Positions 33,273-42,832 of a stretch of DNA of 54,286 nucleotides are shown here, in pieces. The position numbers and the translations under genes are program-made. The stretch is taken from the NCBI GenBank assembly GCA_903870815.1, contig CAIQEI010000032.1:1-54286 (forward strand), given 5' to 3'. Within the stretch, counting starts at the first letter, position 1; each line of letters starts with the position of its first letter. The notes under the pieces are model-generated. The model made no database searches, had not been told where the DNA came from, and saw only the letters and a program-made list of their open reading frames with translations. The DNA comes from an uncultured Verrucomicrobia subdivision 3 bacterium. GTDB taxonomy: Bacteria > Verrucomicrobiota > Verrucomicrobiia > Limisphaerales > UBA11358.

Positions 33273-36200
33273 TAGCTGGTTCCTTTCTTGGTCAGGCTGC
33301 CGTTTTCATATTCCTCGGTGCTGAAGGGATCATGATAATCCGGCATATGCGGATTCGGATTGCGGATCCGCGCCAGGTACGTCGTGCGCGGCTTAGTGAG
33401 CAAATCCGCGAGCACGGAATAATTCTGCGGCAGCAATTTCAATTTCGACACCGAGCTGTCGGGGTCGCTGACATCGCCAAAAGTGATCGCTCCCGCCGGA
33501 CACGCCTGCTGGCACGCGGTCTTCGGCACCGTTCCCGCCGCCTCTGATAGCCGCACGTGGTCGCTCGCGCCCGCCTTCGCTTTCTGCGCAATCTTCGCGT
33601 GCTCGATGCGCTGCGTGCAATAGGTGCACTTCTCCATGACGCCGCGCATGCGCACCGTTACGTCGGGATTCTTTGAGAGCTTAATCAGGTCCCATTCGTC
33701 TTCCGAGCGCATCCCGCTGTTCGGATCCTTCCACCAGCGCAGCAAATCCCATTCGCCATCCGTCTTGTGCGTTAGCGTGGTTGAATAGATCGTCCCCTTC
33801 AGCTCGGTCAATGGCCGCTTGTTGAAATCTAGATAATTGAAGCGCCGGACCTTGTACGGGCAGTTGTTTGAGCAATAGCGCGTGCCGATGCAACGGTTAT
33901 ACGCCATGACGTTCAAACCTTCCTGGTCATGGACGGTCGCGTTCACGGGGCAGACGCTTTCGCACGGCGCCGCTTCGCATTGCTGGCACAGCATTGGCTG
34001 GTTGACTGCCTGCACGTCGTCAATCCATTCCGCAAACTGCTGCTTCTCGTCGGTCTGGTTTTCGTCCGACCGGGGATCAAAGATGCTTGGATTATTTTTC
34101 CGCTTCGGATCGCTGGTGTAATAGCGGTCAATGCGCATCCAATGCATCTCCCGGCCGCGCTTCACCTGGTCTTTTCCGACGATCGGAATGTTGTTCTCGC
34201 TCTGGCACGCGACCACGCAGGTCCCGCACCCGACACAGGCGTTCAAGTCCACGGTCATGCCCCACTGGTGCAATGCCGTCTTCTTCGCCTCGTCGAGCGG
34301 GTTCGGATACAGCGACTGAACCACCGGCGGTTCGACGCCATGAAATTTTTCCTGGGCGAACGTCGGTTCCTTGATGAACTCGTCGAGGTTCGCCTCGCGC
34401 ACCGCCGGCCGGCCTTCCATACTCCAATGATGCTGCGTGCAGGCAAGTGTATAAGTCTCGCCGGTCTTTTTGATCGTCGCGCCGGTCTCGATATATTTGC
34501 CGAAAAAAATCTTGTAGGCGTTGAAGCCGACGCCAGTGCCGACGCGTCCGGCTTTCTCGCGACCGTAACCCAGCGCGAGGCCGAGCGAATAATCCGCCAT
34601 GCCCGGCTGCGTCCAGATCGGACCGGAAACGGTTTTGCCGTTCAAAGAAATTTCGACGATGTCGCCATTCGCCACGCCAATATCACGCGCCGTCTTGCGG
34701 CTGATGAGCACGGCGTTATCCCACGTCATCTTCGTGATCGGATCCGGCAACTCCTGCATCCAGCCGTTGTTTGCGTAACGCCCGTCGTCCAACTTCGCGT
34801 CGCGATAGAAAATTACTTCAAAGCCATTCGCTGAAGGTGGGGAATAGCTTTTAATGAATGGAGCCTCGATGGCCTTTCCATTATCATTCGTCGGCACGGC
34901 CTTTGCTGATTGCACATAACCAGCAAACAAAAACTTCTTCCAGTTTTCATCCGTGTCGCCAAAACCCGAACGGACAATTTCGTAGGCGCTGGTTTGTGAT
35001 TCACCAGCAATGCGCGCGATAAATTCAAGTTCGTTTAAGCCGCCAAAGAGCGGTTGGATAAGCGGCTGCACCGGAACCATCGATCCATCGCTCGTGATTG
35101 CATCGCCCCATGATTCTAAATAGTGCGTTGCTGGAAAATTCCATTTGGATTTTTCCGTTGTTTCGTCCTCATAGTAACCGAGGCGAACAACGGATTTTGC
35201 TTTCGATGACCAGTTCAGATTATAAGCTGGGTTGCCGCCAAGAATGATCAGCGTATCAATTGAATCGCTGTCGAGATTCTTCAAATCCGCGCCTGCAATT
35301 TCCGCCGGTTGAGACAAATAGACGCTTCCATTAGCATTGAGCGAACTCGGCATCAGGTCGATTGTATTACCAAAAGCACCGAGTGCTGAATTAATTGCCA
35401 ATGCGAGTAAATGAACTTCAAGCGGTTGACGCTGGCCGGTAACGACCAAGGCATTTCCGGGATTTGCAGCTAAATCTTTAGCGCATTCGGAAATCCATTT
35501 TGCATCCAGACCGGCTGGCACGGTGACTGGTGCTGATTTAGCTTGCGGAAGTGTCAACCCAAAGACCTCAAGAGAAATTGCTTGTGCAATCTGGCCAATC
35601 AAACTTGCGGCAACACGCAGCCGGTGATCCGCGCTCGCGCCGGTGAGCGTGAACAACGATTCCACCGCGTAAAGCCGGCTCATCCCCTCGCCTGCCTTGC
35701 GGCCGGCGGCAAATTTGCGGATGTGATTATGGCTGTCATCCTCGCCGCCGAGAAAATCGCAGTCCAGCGACAGAATGACCTTTGCCTTGTCGAAATGGAA
35801 CACCGGCTTCACCGGCCGGCCGAACGCCTGCGTCGCCGCGCGCTGGTGGATGCCGGAATCAATCGCATCGTAGGTGAACCATTGCGACTTCGGGAATTTG
35901 TCCGCAATGATTTTTTGCAGCCGCGCGCGAGATGGCGAAGTGCTGCTTTCGGCGAGGAAAGCCAGTCCTTCGCCGGATTTCGCCGCAAACTTCTTCGATA
36001 GCTCGTCAAGGAACCCCAAGGCTTCTTCGCGCGAAACGACTTTGCCATCATGCTTGAAATGCCGCGCGCGGTCGGGATCGTAAAGGTCCAGGATCGATGC
36101 CTGCGCGTAGCGGTCGGTGCTCCCGTTGCTGCCGGGATAAAGTGAATTGCCTTCGATTTTGACCGGCCGGCCTTCGTAAGATTTGACAACCAATGGAATC

Positions 36201-36523
36201 GCGCCGGTGCGCGTGGGCATGGCGGTCGCAAAATACTGCGCGTCGCCATACGTATAATTCTCCGGCTGCTTGCCGTAAGGTTCGAGCTTCTCTTCCGGCC
36301 GGCGGCAGCCTGCGCCGAGCGTCGCGATGCCGGCAAAGGCAAACGACGCCGACATGATTTTCAGGAAATTGCGGCGGCTCTGGCCGTCCTCCACCATCTC
36401 GCTGGCGCCGACGGGAAATTCGCGATGCAGCCAGTCCTTGAACTCCGGCGTATCCGCCAGTTCATCCAAGCTCCGCCAGTAGCGCTTGCCAGTTGCTGAA
36501 TTTGATGTTGGCGAATGGTTCAT
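33272..36523 (-). CDS. actB: alternative complex III subunit ActB (molybdopterin-like plus Fe-S)
   Basis: 1083 residues. Twin-arginine type signal RRNFLK at about residue 49, then a molybdopterin-oxidoreductase-like domain and a C-terminal ferredoxin-like domain with four cysteine groups. These read CVGCGTCVVAC near 760, CQQCEAAPCESVCP, CIGTRYCSNNCP, and CTYCTQRI near 960 with partner CQQACPAG near 1010. In known ACIII the molybdopterin domain is empty and the clusters carry electrons from quinol to the hemes. The middle of the gene (about residues 320-575, coordinates 34805-35560) is noticeably lower in GC than the rest. A repeat separates it from actA. Confidence 0.96.
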   Translation of the reverse strand: MNHSPTSNSATGKRYWRSLDELADTPEFKDWLHREFPVGASEMVEDGQSRRNFLKIMSASFAFAGIATLGAGCRRPEEKLEPYGKQPENYTYGDAQYFATAMPTRTGAIPLVVKSYEGRPVKIEGNSLYPGSNGSTDRYAQASILDLYDPDRARHFKHDGKVVSREEALGFLDELSKKFAAKSGEGLAFLAESSTSPSRARLQKIIADKFPKSQWFTYDAIDSGIHQRAATQAFGRPVKPVFHFDKAKVILSLDCDFLGGEDDSHNHIRKFAAGRKAGEGMSRLYAVESLFTLTGASADHRLRVAASLIGQIAQAISLEVFGLTLPQAKSAPVTVPAGLDAKWISECAKDLAANPGNALVVTGQRQPLEVHLLALAINSALGAFGNTIDLMPSSLNANGSVYLSQPAEIAGADLKNLDSDSIDTLIILGGNPAYNLNWSSKAKSVVRLGYYEDETTEKSKWNFPATHYLESWGDAITSDGSMVPVQPLIQPLFGGLNELEFIARIAGESQTSAYEIVRSGFGDTDENWKKFLFAGYVQSAKAVPTNDNGKAIEAPFIKSYSPPSANGFEVIFYRDAKLDDGRYANNGWMQELPDPITKMTWDNAVLISRKTARDIGVANGDIVEISLNGKTVSGPIWTQPGMADYSLGLALGYGREKAGRVGTGVGFNAYKIFFGKYIETGATIKKTGETYTLACTQHHWSMEGRPAVREANLDEFIKEPTFAQEKFHGVEPPVVQSLYPNPLDEAKKTALHQWGMTVDLNACVGCGTCVVACQSENNIPIVGKDQVKRGREMHWMRIDRYYTSDPKRKNNPSIFDPRSDENQTDEKQQFAEWIDDVQAVNQPMLCQQCEAAPCESVCPVNATVHDQEGLNVMAYNRCIGTRYCSNNCPYKVRRFNYLDFNKRPLTELKGTIYSTTLTHKTDGEWDLLRWWKDPNSGMRSEDEWDLIKLSKNPDVTVRMRGVMEKCTYCTQRIEHAKIAQKAKAGASDHVRLSEAAGTVPKTACQQACPAGAITFGDVSDPDSSVSKLKLLPQNYSVLADLLTKPRTTYLARIRNPNPHMPDYHDPFSTEEYENGSLTKKGTS

Positions 36524-36542
36524 GCTAGGGCGGCAGCGGAAA

Positions 36543-36641
36543 ATTTACGATTTACGATATACGATTTACGAGCCACAAAAGAATCCACGCAGCGTCCGGC
36601 AAGGGACAGCTCTCGTAAATCGTATATCGTATATCGTAAAT
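36543..36641. repeat. inverted repeat of heptamers between actA and actB
   Basis: Arms at 36543-36572 and 36612-36641 match as inverted repeats at 29 of 30 positions around a 39-bp centre. Each arm is built from heptamers (ATTTACG, ATTTACG, ATATACG, ATTTACG). It lies in the 132-bp gap between actA and actB, the largest gap inside the ten-gene operon. A large transcribed hairpin is predicted. It could attenuate or stabilise the message, or be a mobile palindromic element. Confidence 0.65.
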
Positions 36642-36655
36642 ACATATGCATGTGG

Positions 36656-37318
36656 TTAGCGATGGCACGCCGAGCAGCTTTGCAGTGATTCAACTTTCCA
36701 GTCGTGCACAAACTTTTTCCCGTTCACCTCCTGCAAATGTTCGGCTTCGGCGGCGTTCGTGCTCCACTGCCAGCCGAGATCCGTGACTTTGCTTGGTGGA
36801 CGAATATTGGCCGCGGGATCGCGATGGCAATCCAGGCAGAAACTCATGCTCATGGACTTGACCTCGCGCACTTCGTCCATCTGGTCCACGCGCCCGTGGC
36901 AGGCCACGCAACTGATGCCGCGCGTGACATGGACCGAGTGGTTGAAATAAACGTAGTCCGGCACGATATGCACCTGCACCCACGGCACTGGCGTGTTGTT
37001 CGCCGCGCTGTCGCGGATGATTTGCAGCCGCGGATCATCCTTCAGCACCTGGTTATGGCAGTTCATGCAGGTGGACGCGCCGGGAAGATTCGAGAACCAG
37101 GATTTTTCCACCCCGTTGTGGCAATAGCGGCAGTCCACGCCGAGCTGGCCCGCATGGATTTTGTGCGAAAACGGCACCGGCTGCACCGGCTGGTAGCCGG
37201 CGCGGGTGTACTTGGGCGTGAGATAATACGTCACGCCCGCCGCCACGCCGCCGCCGGCCAGGCCCGCTCCGATCAAGAGCACCAGCGGCAAACTGTTTGT
37301 CCACTTCGGAAAAATCAC
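36656..37318 (-). CDS. actA: alternative complex III subunit ActA, pentaheme cytochrome c
   Basis: 220 residues. An N-terminal transmembrane anchor (about 10-30) and five CxxCH heme motifs: CRYCH, CMNCH, CVACH, CLDCH and the terminal CSACH, which is followed by only one Arg. Several additional His serve as axial ligands (PFSHKIHAGQ, YFNHSVHVTRG). In ACIII this periplasmic subunit accepts electrons from ActB and passes them to ActE or an external cytochrome c. It heads the operon. Confidence 0.95.
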   Translation of the reverse strand: MIFPKWTNSLPLVLLIGAGLAGGGVAAGVTYYLTPKYTRAGYQPVQPVPFSHKIHAGQLGVDCRYCHNGVEKSWFSNLPGASTCMNCHNQVLKDDPRLQIIRDSAANNTPVPWVQVHIVPDYVYFNHSVHVTRGISCVACHGRVDQMDEVREVKSMSMSFCLDCHRDPAANIRPPSKVTDLGWQWSTNAAEAEHLQEVNGKKFVHDWKVESLQSCSACHR

Positions 37319-37588
37319 TGCGTTCTTAAAATTAAATCCGCTACCAGTTAAAAGTCGTTCGGCTAACCGCGAAATTGAGGCCGTGTTTTAACAACTGCCC
37401 GCCGCCTTCGCAAGAATAGTTTGTGAAATATTTCACGTGGAAACACGCCGGAAGGTCACGGATAGAACGGAAAAGCCAAACTTGTCGTTGCAAGCGGAAG
37501 AATTCCCCAGGTGCAGGAATTCCAGCTTGGGTTTGTGTCAGGTAGGTGCCAGGTAAACAAGCCAAAACACGAAAACCCAAACAAAAGG

Positions 37589-37666
37589 TGGTCGGAGCGA
37601 CAGGATTCGAACCTGCGACTTCGTGGACCCAAACCACGCGCTCTAGCCAGGCTGAGCTACGCTCCG
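37589..37666 (-). tRNA. tRNA-Pro (anticodon UGG)
   Basis: On the minus strand a full cloverleaf folds. Acceptor stem: CGGAGCG paired with CGCTCCG. Anticodon stem CGTGG/CCACG encloses the loop TTTGGGT, giving anticodon TGG. T-arm: CAGG/CCTG around TTCGAAT. Discriminator A is followed by genomically encoded CCA (37589-37591). The T-rich run after it (37571-37586) may end the transcript. Confidence 0.97.
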
Positions 37667-37978
37667 ATACAGTAACGGGAACCCTGCGTCCCGCATGGTG
37701 CGGTCAGTTGACGGTTGCCATCGCTCGGAGCAATTCAGGCCGCCACAAACCGTGGATCATGATTTTGCCCGGTTCCATTTGAAGGGCAAGCTGATTTGAT
37801 GGAATCCCGATATCGTACTTTACACTATTCTGGAGCGGCTTCGATCCGTTGCCCGCAGACGCTTTGAAGACGCTTGCGCATCGCGGCGGACTTGGCACCA
37901 TCGTGGACGCTGAAGGTGGCGATTTCTAAACGTCTTGAACCGCCAACCTGACCGCCAAACACAGGAACATTAACCCGT
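37667..37978. other. non-coding stretch before pgi
   Basis: 312 bp between tRNA-Pro and pgi, with no gene recognised. A minus-strand frame (37704-37901) and a plus-strand peptide (GFDPLPADALKTLAHRGG) ending near 37929 look partly protein-like, but neither has a plausible start. The region must contain promoters for the two divergent transcripts. Confidence 0.4.
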
Positions 37979-39622
37979 ATGTCATCCACTCTGAAACCAC
38001 TCACCCGCCGTCCCGCCTGGAAAGCCCTGGCAGTTCACCAGAAAAAAATCAAGGGACGACATCTCCGCGAACTGTTTGCCGCCGATCCTAAACGCGGCGA
38101 ACGCCTGACCGCCGAGGCCGCCGGACTGTTTCTCGATTACTCAAAAAACCGGGTTTCCGCCGAAACGCTCAAGTTGCTCCAGCGTCTGGCGACAGAGTCC
38201 GGCCTGCGCCAGCGCATCGATGCGATGTTTGCCGGCGATAAAATCAATATCACCGAAAATCGTGCGGTGCTGCACGTCGCGCTGCGCGCCCCCAAAGGCG
38301 CGACGATTCTCGTGGACGGCAAGAATGTGGTGCCGGAGGTTCATGCCGTGCTCGACAAGATGGTGGCGTTTGCCGACCGGGTTCGCAGCGGCCGATGGCT
38401 GGGCCACACCGGCAAACGCATCCGCAACGTCGTCAATATCGGCATCGGCGGCTCGGATCTCGGGCCGGTGATGGCTTACGAGGCTTTGAAGTTTTACAGC
38501 GACCGCAATCTGACCTTCCGTTTCGTGTCCAATGTGGACGGTGCGGACTTCGTGGAGGCAGTCCACGACCTCAACCCGGCGGAAACACTGTTCATCGTTT
38601 CATCCAAAACCTTCACCACGCAGGAGACCATGACCAACGCCCAAAGCGCGCGTGGCTGGCTGCTGAAGGGCCTCGGCGGAAGCACCAAGGCGGTGGCGAA
38701 ACATTTCGTGGCGGTCTCGACGAATGCGGAAAAAGTGTCCGCTTTCGGCATTGATACGGCGAACATGTTCGGCTTCTGGGATTGGGTCGGCGGGCGCTAC
38801 TCGATGGATTCGGCCATCGGACTTTCTACCATGCTGGCGGTCGGCCCGAAAAGTTTTCGCGCGATGCTGGCCGGTTTCCACGCGATGGACGAGCATTTCC
38901 GGACCGCGCCGTTTGCGAAAAATCTGCCGGTGCTCATGGCGCTGCTCTCGGTCTGGAACAACAATTTCCTCGGCGCGGAAACCGTGGCGGTGCTGCCTTA
39001 CGAAAATTATCTCAAACGTTTTCCCGCATACCTCCAGCAATTGACCATGGAAAGCAACGGCAAGCACGTGACGCTCGCCGGCAAAGCGGTGGATTACCAA
39101 ACTAGCCCGATTTATTGGGGGGAGCCGGGCACGAACGGCCAGCATTCGTTCTACCAACTTATTCATCAAGGGACACGACTCATCCCGTGCGACTTCATCG
39201 CTTTTGCGCACGCGCTCACGCCGTTGGGACGGCATCACGACATTTTGCTGGCGAATGTATTCGCGCAGGCCGAGGCGCTCGCGTTCGGCAAGACCCCCGC
39301 CGAAGTGAAGGCCGAAGGCACGGCGGATTGGCTAGTGCCGCACCGCGTGTTCGAGGGCAACCGGCCCTCGAACACGATTCTCGCCGAACGGCTCACCCCG
39401 GAAATTCTCGGGGCGCTCGTGGCCCTTTACGAACACATCGTATTCACCCAGGGCGCGATCTGGGACGTGAATCCGTTCGATCAATGGGGAGTGGAATTGG
39501 GCAAGGCGCTGGCGCAGCGGATTGTTCCCGAACTCGAGAGCCGGTCGTCGCCCAACCTTAAGCACGACAGCTCCACCAACCATCTCATCCGGCGCTACCG
39601 GAAAATGAAGTCATCGCGCTAA
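37979..39622 (+). CDS. pgi: glucose-6-phosphate isomerase
   Basis: Interconverts glucose-6-phosphate and fructose-6-phosphate in glycolysis and gluconeogenesis. 547 residues, the normal length for the long bacterial form. Signature blocks: [18 protein letters not shown], the phosphate loop [22 protein letters not shown] with the catalytic Glu, [19 protein letters not shown] with the catalytic His, and the C-terminal [17 protein letters not shown] with the Lys. It is followed after 23 bp by the 6-phosphogluconolactonase gene, a sensible metabolic pair. Confidence 0.97.
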   Translation: MSSTLKPLTRRPAWKALAVHQKKIKGRHLRELFAADPKRGERLTAEAAGLFLDYSKNRVSAETLKLLQRLATESGLRQRIDAMFAGDKINITENRAVLHVALRAPKGATILVDGKNVVPEVHAVLDKMVAFADRVRSGRWLGHTGKRIRNVVNIGIGGSDLGPVMAYEALKFYSDRNLTFRFVSNVDGADFVEAVHDLNPAETLFIVSSKTFTTQETMTNAQSARGWLLKGLGGSTKAVAKHFVAVSTNAEKVSAFGIDTANMFGFWDWVGGRYSMDSAIGLSTMLAVGPKSFRAMLAGFHAMDEHFRTAPFAKNLPVLMALLSVWNNNFLGAETVAVLPYENYLKRFPAYLQQLTMESNGKHVTLAGKAVDYQTSPIYWGEPGTNGQHSFYQLIHQGTRLIPCDFIAFAHALTPLGRHHDILLANVFAQAEALAFGKTPAEVKAEGTADWLVPHRVFEGNRPSNTILAERLTPEILGALVALYEHIVFTQGAIWDVNPFDQWGVELGKALAQRIVPELESRSSPNLKHDSSTNHLIRRYRKMKSSR

Positions 39623-39645
39623 TTTGCCATCAACTAAAGAGCCCC

Positions 39646-40332
39646 ATGAAGTGTGAAGTATTTGCCGATGCGGCGGCGGTGGCCAGGGCGGCGGCTGGCA
39701 TCATTGCGGTGGAAGCGCGCGCGTCGGTCGCGGCGCGCGGGCGATTTGTCATCGCCGTCAGCGGCGGCAAAACCCCGTGGCAGATGCTGCGAGCACTCGC
39801 AAATGAGGAAGTGCCATGGGAAAATGTCCACGTGGTGCAGGTGGACGAACGTGTTGCGCCCGCCGGCGATCCCGAACGTAATCTGACACATCTGCGCGAG
39901 AGCCTGTTGTCCCACGCGCCGCTAACTCCCGGCCAGATCTATGCGATGCCGGTGGAAGACCCGGATCTGGAAACCGCCGCCGCGAATTACACCCGCACCT
40001 TGCAGTCCATCGCCGGTTTGCCGCCCATCCTGGATTTGGCGCACCTTGGCCTGGGCCCGGATGGGCATACGGCTTCGTTGATTCCGAACGACCCGGTATT
40101 GAACGTCACCGACCGGGATGTCGCCCTGACCGGCATTTATCAAAATCGGCGACGGATGACGCTGACGTATCCCCTGCTCAACCGCTCCCGACGGATCCTG
40201 TGGCTGGTAACTGGCTCGGAAAAAGTTGAAATGCTGGCCCGGCTCCGCCGCGGTGATGTTTCAATTCCTGCCGGACGGATCCGTCAGGACGTTGCTCTCG
40301 TTCTGGCCGACCGGCCGGCGGCGGGAAAATAA
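39646..40332 (+). CDS. pgl: 6-phosphogluconolactonase
   Basis: Hydrolyses 6-phosphogluconolactone in the oxidative pentose phosphate pathway. 228 residues of the DevB/SOL family, related to glucosamine-6-phosphate deaminase. Motifs: VISAVSGGKTPWQML-type loop (AVSGGKTP), VQVDERVAP, and HLGLGPDGHTASLIPND. The neighbouring pgi makes or consumes the shared hexose phosphate. No zwf lies nearby. Confidence 0.92.
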   Translation: MKCEVFADAAAVARAAAGIIAVEARASVAARGRFVIAVSGGKTPWQMLRALANEEVPWENVHVVQVDERVAPAGDPERNLTHLRESLLSHAPLTPGQIYAMPVEDPDLETAAANYTRTLQSIAGLPPILDLAHLGLGPDGHTASLIPNDPVLNVTDRDVALTGIYQNRRRMTLTYPLLNRSRRILWLVTGSEKVEMLARLRRGDVSIPAGRIRQDVALVLADRPAAGK

Positions 40333-40408
40333 TATCCGCCGAACGCGGCTCAGTTTCTCGACCCAAATCCTACTCGACGCCTCCGCCATTCACGGTTAGT
40401 TTTCCGTC

Positions 40409-41659
40409 ATGTCAATGGAATCGCTCGGAACGCCAGCGGATAATCCGCGCAAGAAAATCAACCTCCGCCGGCCCGATGTCATGGAGGCCGTGCAGGCGCA
40501 GGTGCTGTCGCATTACCGCAGTGAAATTGTCGAAAGCATCCGCGCCAACGGCGGCGTTCTTACCGCCGATGGCCTGACCGTGAAGCTCGCGAAGGAATTT
40601 GGCTTCTGCTACGGCGTCGAGCGCGCCATCGATCTCGCCTACGCTGCGCGCAAGTATTTCTCCGATGTCGCGCCGCATATCCCGATTTATCTGCTCGGCG
40701 AAATTATCCACAACCCGGAGGTCAACGACCAGATCCGCAACATGGGGATCAAGATCATTTCGCCCAAGCCGACCGATGAGGAGCTGTCGCTCCTGCAATC
40801 CGGCGATGTCGTCATCATTCCGGCCTTCGGCACCGAGGTCGGCACGCGCAAAAAGCTGGAGGCCATCGGCTGCGAAATGGTGGACACCACCTGCGGCGAC
40901 GTGATGAGCGTCTGGAAACGCGTCCGCCAATACTCCAAGGAGCACGTCACCAGCATCATCCACGGCAAAGCCAAGCACGAGGAGACCAAGGCGACCACGT
41001 CGCAGGCACGCGCTTACGGCAGCGGCCATTATCTGGTCGTGTTCAACCTTGCGGAAACCGATTACGTCTGCAACTACATCCTGCACGGCGGCGACAAGCA
41101 CGAGTTTTTGAAAAAGTTTGACGGCGCGTATTCCGCCGGATTCGACCCCGATCTGCATCTGCAGGCGGTCGGCGTGGCCAACCAGACCACGATGCTCCGC
41201 GGCGAAACCGAGGAAGTGCAGCGCCGGTTCAAGGCCGTCATGGAAAAGAAATATGGCGCGGACAAGATCGCCCAGCATTTCCGCTTCTTCGACACCATTT
41301 GCGGCGCGACCCAGGACCGGCAGGACGCCCTGGAAAAAATGCTGCTGACGCCGCCGAACCTGCTCATCGTCATCGGCGGGTACAATTCCTCCAACACCTC
41401 GCATTTGGCGGAGATGGGCGAATCCAAGCTGCCGACCTACTTCATCAAGAACGCCGCCATGATGGAATCCACCTCGGTCATCCGGCATTACGACCAACAT
41501 AAAAAGCAGGAAGTGGTGACGCAGGCGTGGCTGCCCTCCGGCAACCTCACCGTCGGCATCACCGCCGGCGCGAGCTGCCCGAACAATCTGATTGAGGACA
41601 CCATCCGCCGCCTGTTCGAACTGCGCGGCATCTCCGTGCAGGAGCTGCTGAAGAAGTAA
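40409..41659 (+). CDS. ispH: 4-hydroxy-3-methylbut-2-enyl diphosphate reductase
   Basis: Last step of the MEP isoprenoid pathway, making IPP and DMAPP with a 4Fe-4S cluster. 416 residues, the long form similar to that of plants and cyanobacteria. The three cluster cysteines are in GFCYGVERAID (near residue 71), TTCGDV and TICGATQDRQDA. IIHNPEVND and SNTSHLAE are conserved substrate-binding blocks. An N-terminal extension of about 50 residues precedes the first Cys. It is 12 bp upstream of the dGTPase-like gene, so possibly in one transcript. Confidence 0.95.
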   Translation: MSMESLGTPADNPRKKINLRRPDVMEAVQAQVLSHYRSEIVESIRANGGVLTADGLTVKLAKEFGFCYGVERAIDLAYAARKYFSDVAPHIPIYLLGEIIHNPEVNDQIRNMGIKIISPKPTDEELSLLQSGDVVIIPAFGTEVGTRKKLEAIGCEMVDTTCGDVMSVWKRVRQYSKEHVTSIIHGKAKHEETKATTSQARAYGSGHYLVVFNLAETDYVCNYILHGGDKHEFLKKFDGAYSAGFDPDLHLQAVGVANQTTMLRGETEEVQRRFKAVMEKKYGADKIAQHFRFFDTICGATQDRQDALEKMLLTPPNLLIVIGGYNSSNTSHLAEMGESKLPTYFIKNAAMMESTSVIRHYDQHKKQEVVTQAWLPSGNLTVGITAGASCPNNLIEDTIRRLFELRGISVQELLKK

Positions 41660-41671
41660 TTCGTTTCCGTC

Positions 41672-42829
41672 ATGCCGCGCACCCGTCAGGAACTCGAACT
41701 ACTCGAACGCCAGTCGCTCGCGCCGTACGCCCAATTCAGCGCCGACACGCGCGGCCGCAAACACGACGAGCCGCCCCCCGTCTGGCGCACGGAATACCAG
41801 CGCGACCGCGACCGCGTCATCCACTCGCGCGCCTTCCGCCGGCTGGAGTACAAGACGCAGGTATTTCTCAACGGCACTGGCGACCACCTTCGCACCCGTC
41901 TCACGCACACCATTGAAGTTGCCGCCGGCGCCCGTAATATCTCCAGTGCCCTCCGCCTCAACACCGACCTGGCCGAATCCATCGCGCTGGCCCACGACCT
42001 GGGTCATTCACCCTTCGGCCACAAGGGCGAGACCGTGCTGGCCCGCCTGATGCGGGGCCACGGCGGGTTCGAGCATAATCTTCACAGCCTCCGGATCGTC
42101 GAGGAACTGGAGGAAAAATATCCCGGCTTTCCCGGCTTGAATCTTTCGTGGGAAGTGCTCGAAGGCCTGGCGAAACACCAGACCGCCTACGATCACCCCG
42201 ACCGGCGCAAGGGTTTTGACGCCAAGAACACTTCCCTCGAAGCGCAAGTTGCTAACCTGGCGGATGAAATCGCCTATTACAGCCACGACCTTGATGACGG
42301 CCTCGACTCCGGTCTGCTCCAGGAAAGTCAACTGGCCAAGAACGTCGAGGTTTGGGCGCAAGCCGCGCATACGGTAAAAAAGGATCACCGGGTGCTGCCG
42401 GAAGAATGCCGGCGGTATTACACGATCCGCACCATCATTGATTTGCAGATCCGCGACGTGGTGGAAAACAGTGAGCAACTGATCCAAGCCGCCGGCGTCA
42501 AGTCCGCCGACGACGTGCGGCGTCACCCCGGGGCCTTGATTCAATACAGCCCCGCGCGCCGCAAGCTGAACCTGCAACTGCGCGATTACCTTTACAAAAA
42601 CCTTTATTACAACCCCATCGTGCACCGGCCGAACGTACGCGCGGTGAAAATGCTCAAGCTGCTGTTCAAACATTTTCTCGCGCACCCGAAGGAGATCGGC
42701 GACAGCTCCCGGCGGCGCCTGAAAAAGACCGGCCTGCACCGCGCCGTCTGCGATTACCTCGCCGGCATGACCGACCGTTACGTCATGCTCGAATACGCGC
42801 GCATCTTCGGCAAAAATATTGAAGTTTGA
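41672..42829 (+). CDS. dgt: dGTP triphosphohydrolase-like HD protein
   Basis: HD-superfamily hydrolase of the deoxyguanosinetriphosphate triphosphohydrolase family, 385 residues. The metal site is seen in TRLTHTIEVA (first His), ALAHDLGHSPFGHKGE (HD pair plus following His) and LADEIAYYSHDLDDGL (last Asp). The N-terminal VWRTEYQRDRDRVIHSRAFRRLEYKTQVF block is diagnostic. The tail (MTDRYVMLEYARIFG) is also conserved. It converts dNTPs to nucleoside plus triphosphate; the exact substrate is uncertain. Confidence 0.92.
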   Translation: MPRTRQELELLERQSLAPYAQFSADTRGRKHDEPPPVWRTEYQRDRDRVIHSRAFRRLEYKTQVFLNGTGDHLRTRLTHTIEVAAGARNISSALRLNTDLAESIALAHDLGHSPFGHKGETVLARLMRGHGGFEHNLHSLRIVEELEEKYPGFPGLNLSWEVLEGLAKHQTAYDHPDRRKGFDAKNTSLEAQVANLADEIAYYSHDLDDGLDSGLLQESQLAKNVEVWAQAAHTVKKDHRVLPEECRRYYTIRTIIDLQIRDVVENSEQLIQAAGVKSADDVRRHPGALIQYSPARRKLNLQLRDYLYKNLYYNPIVHRPNVRAVKMLKLLFKHFLAHPKEIGDSSRRRLKKTGLHRAVCDYLAGMTDRYVMLEYARIFGKNIEV

Positions 42830-42832
42830 ATT

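Noticed and set aside
37801..37929. Protein-like ending GFDPLPADALKTLAHRGG on the plus strand before pgi
   Set aside because: An in-frame stop lies just upstream and there is no start codon, so it cannot be a gene. It could be a decayed fragment but this cannot be shown.
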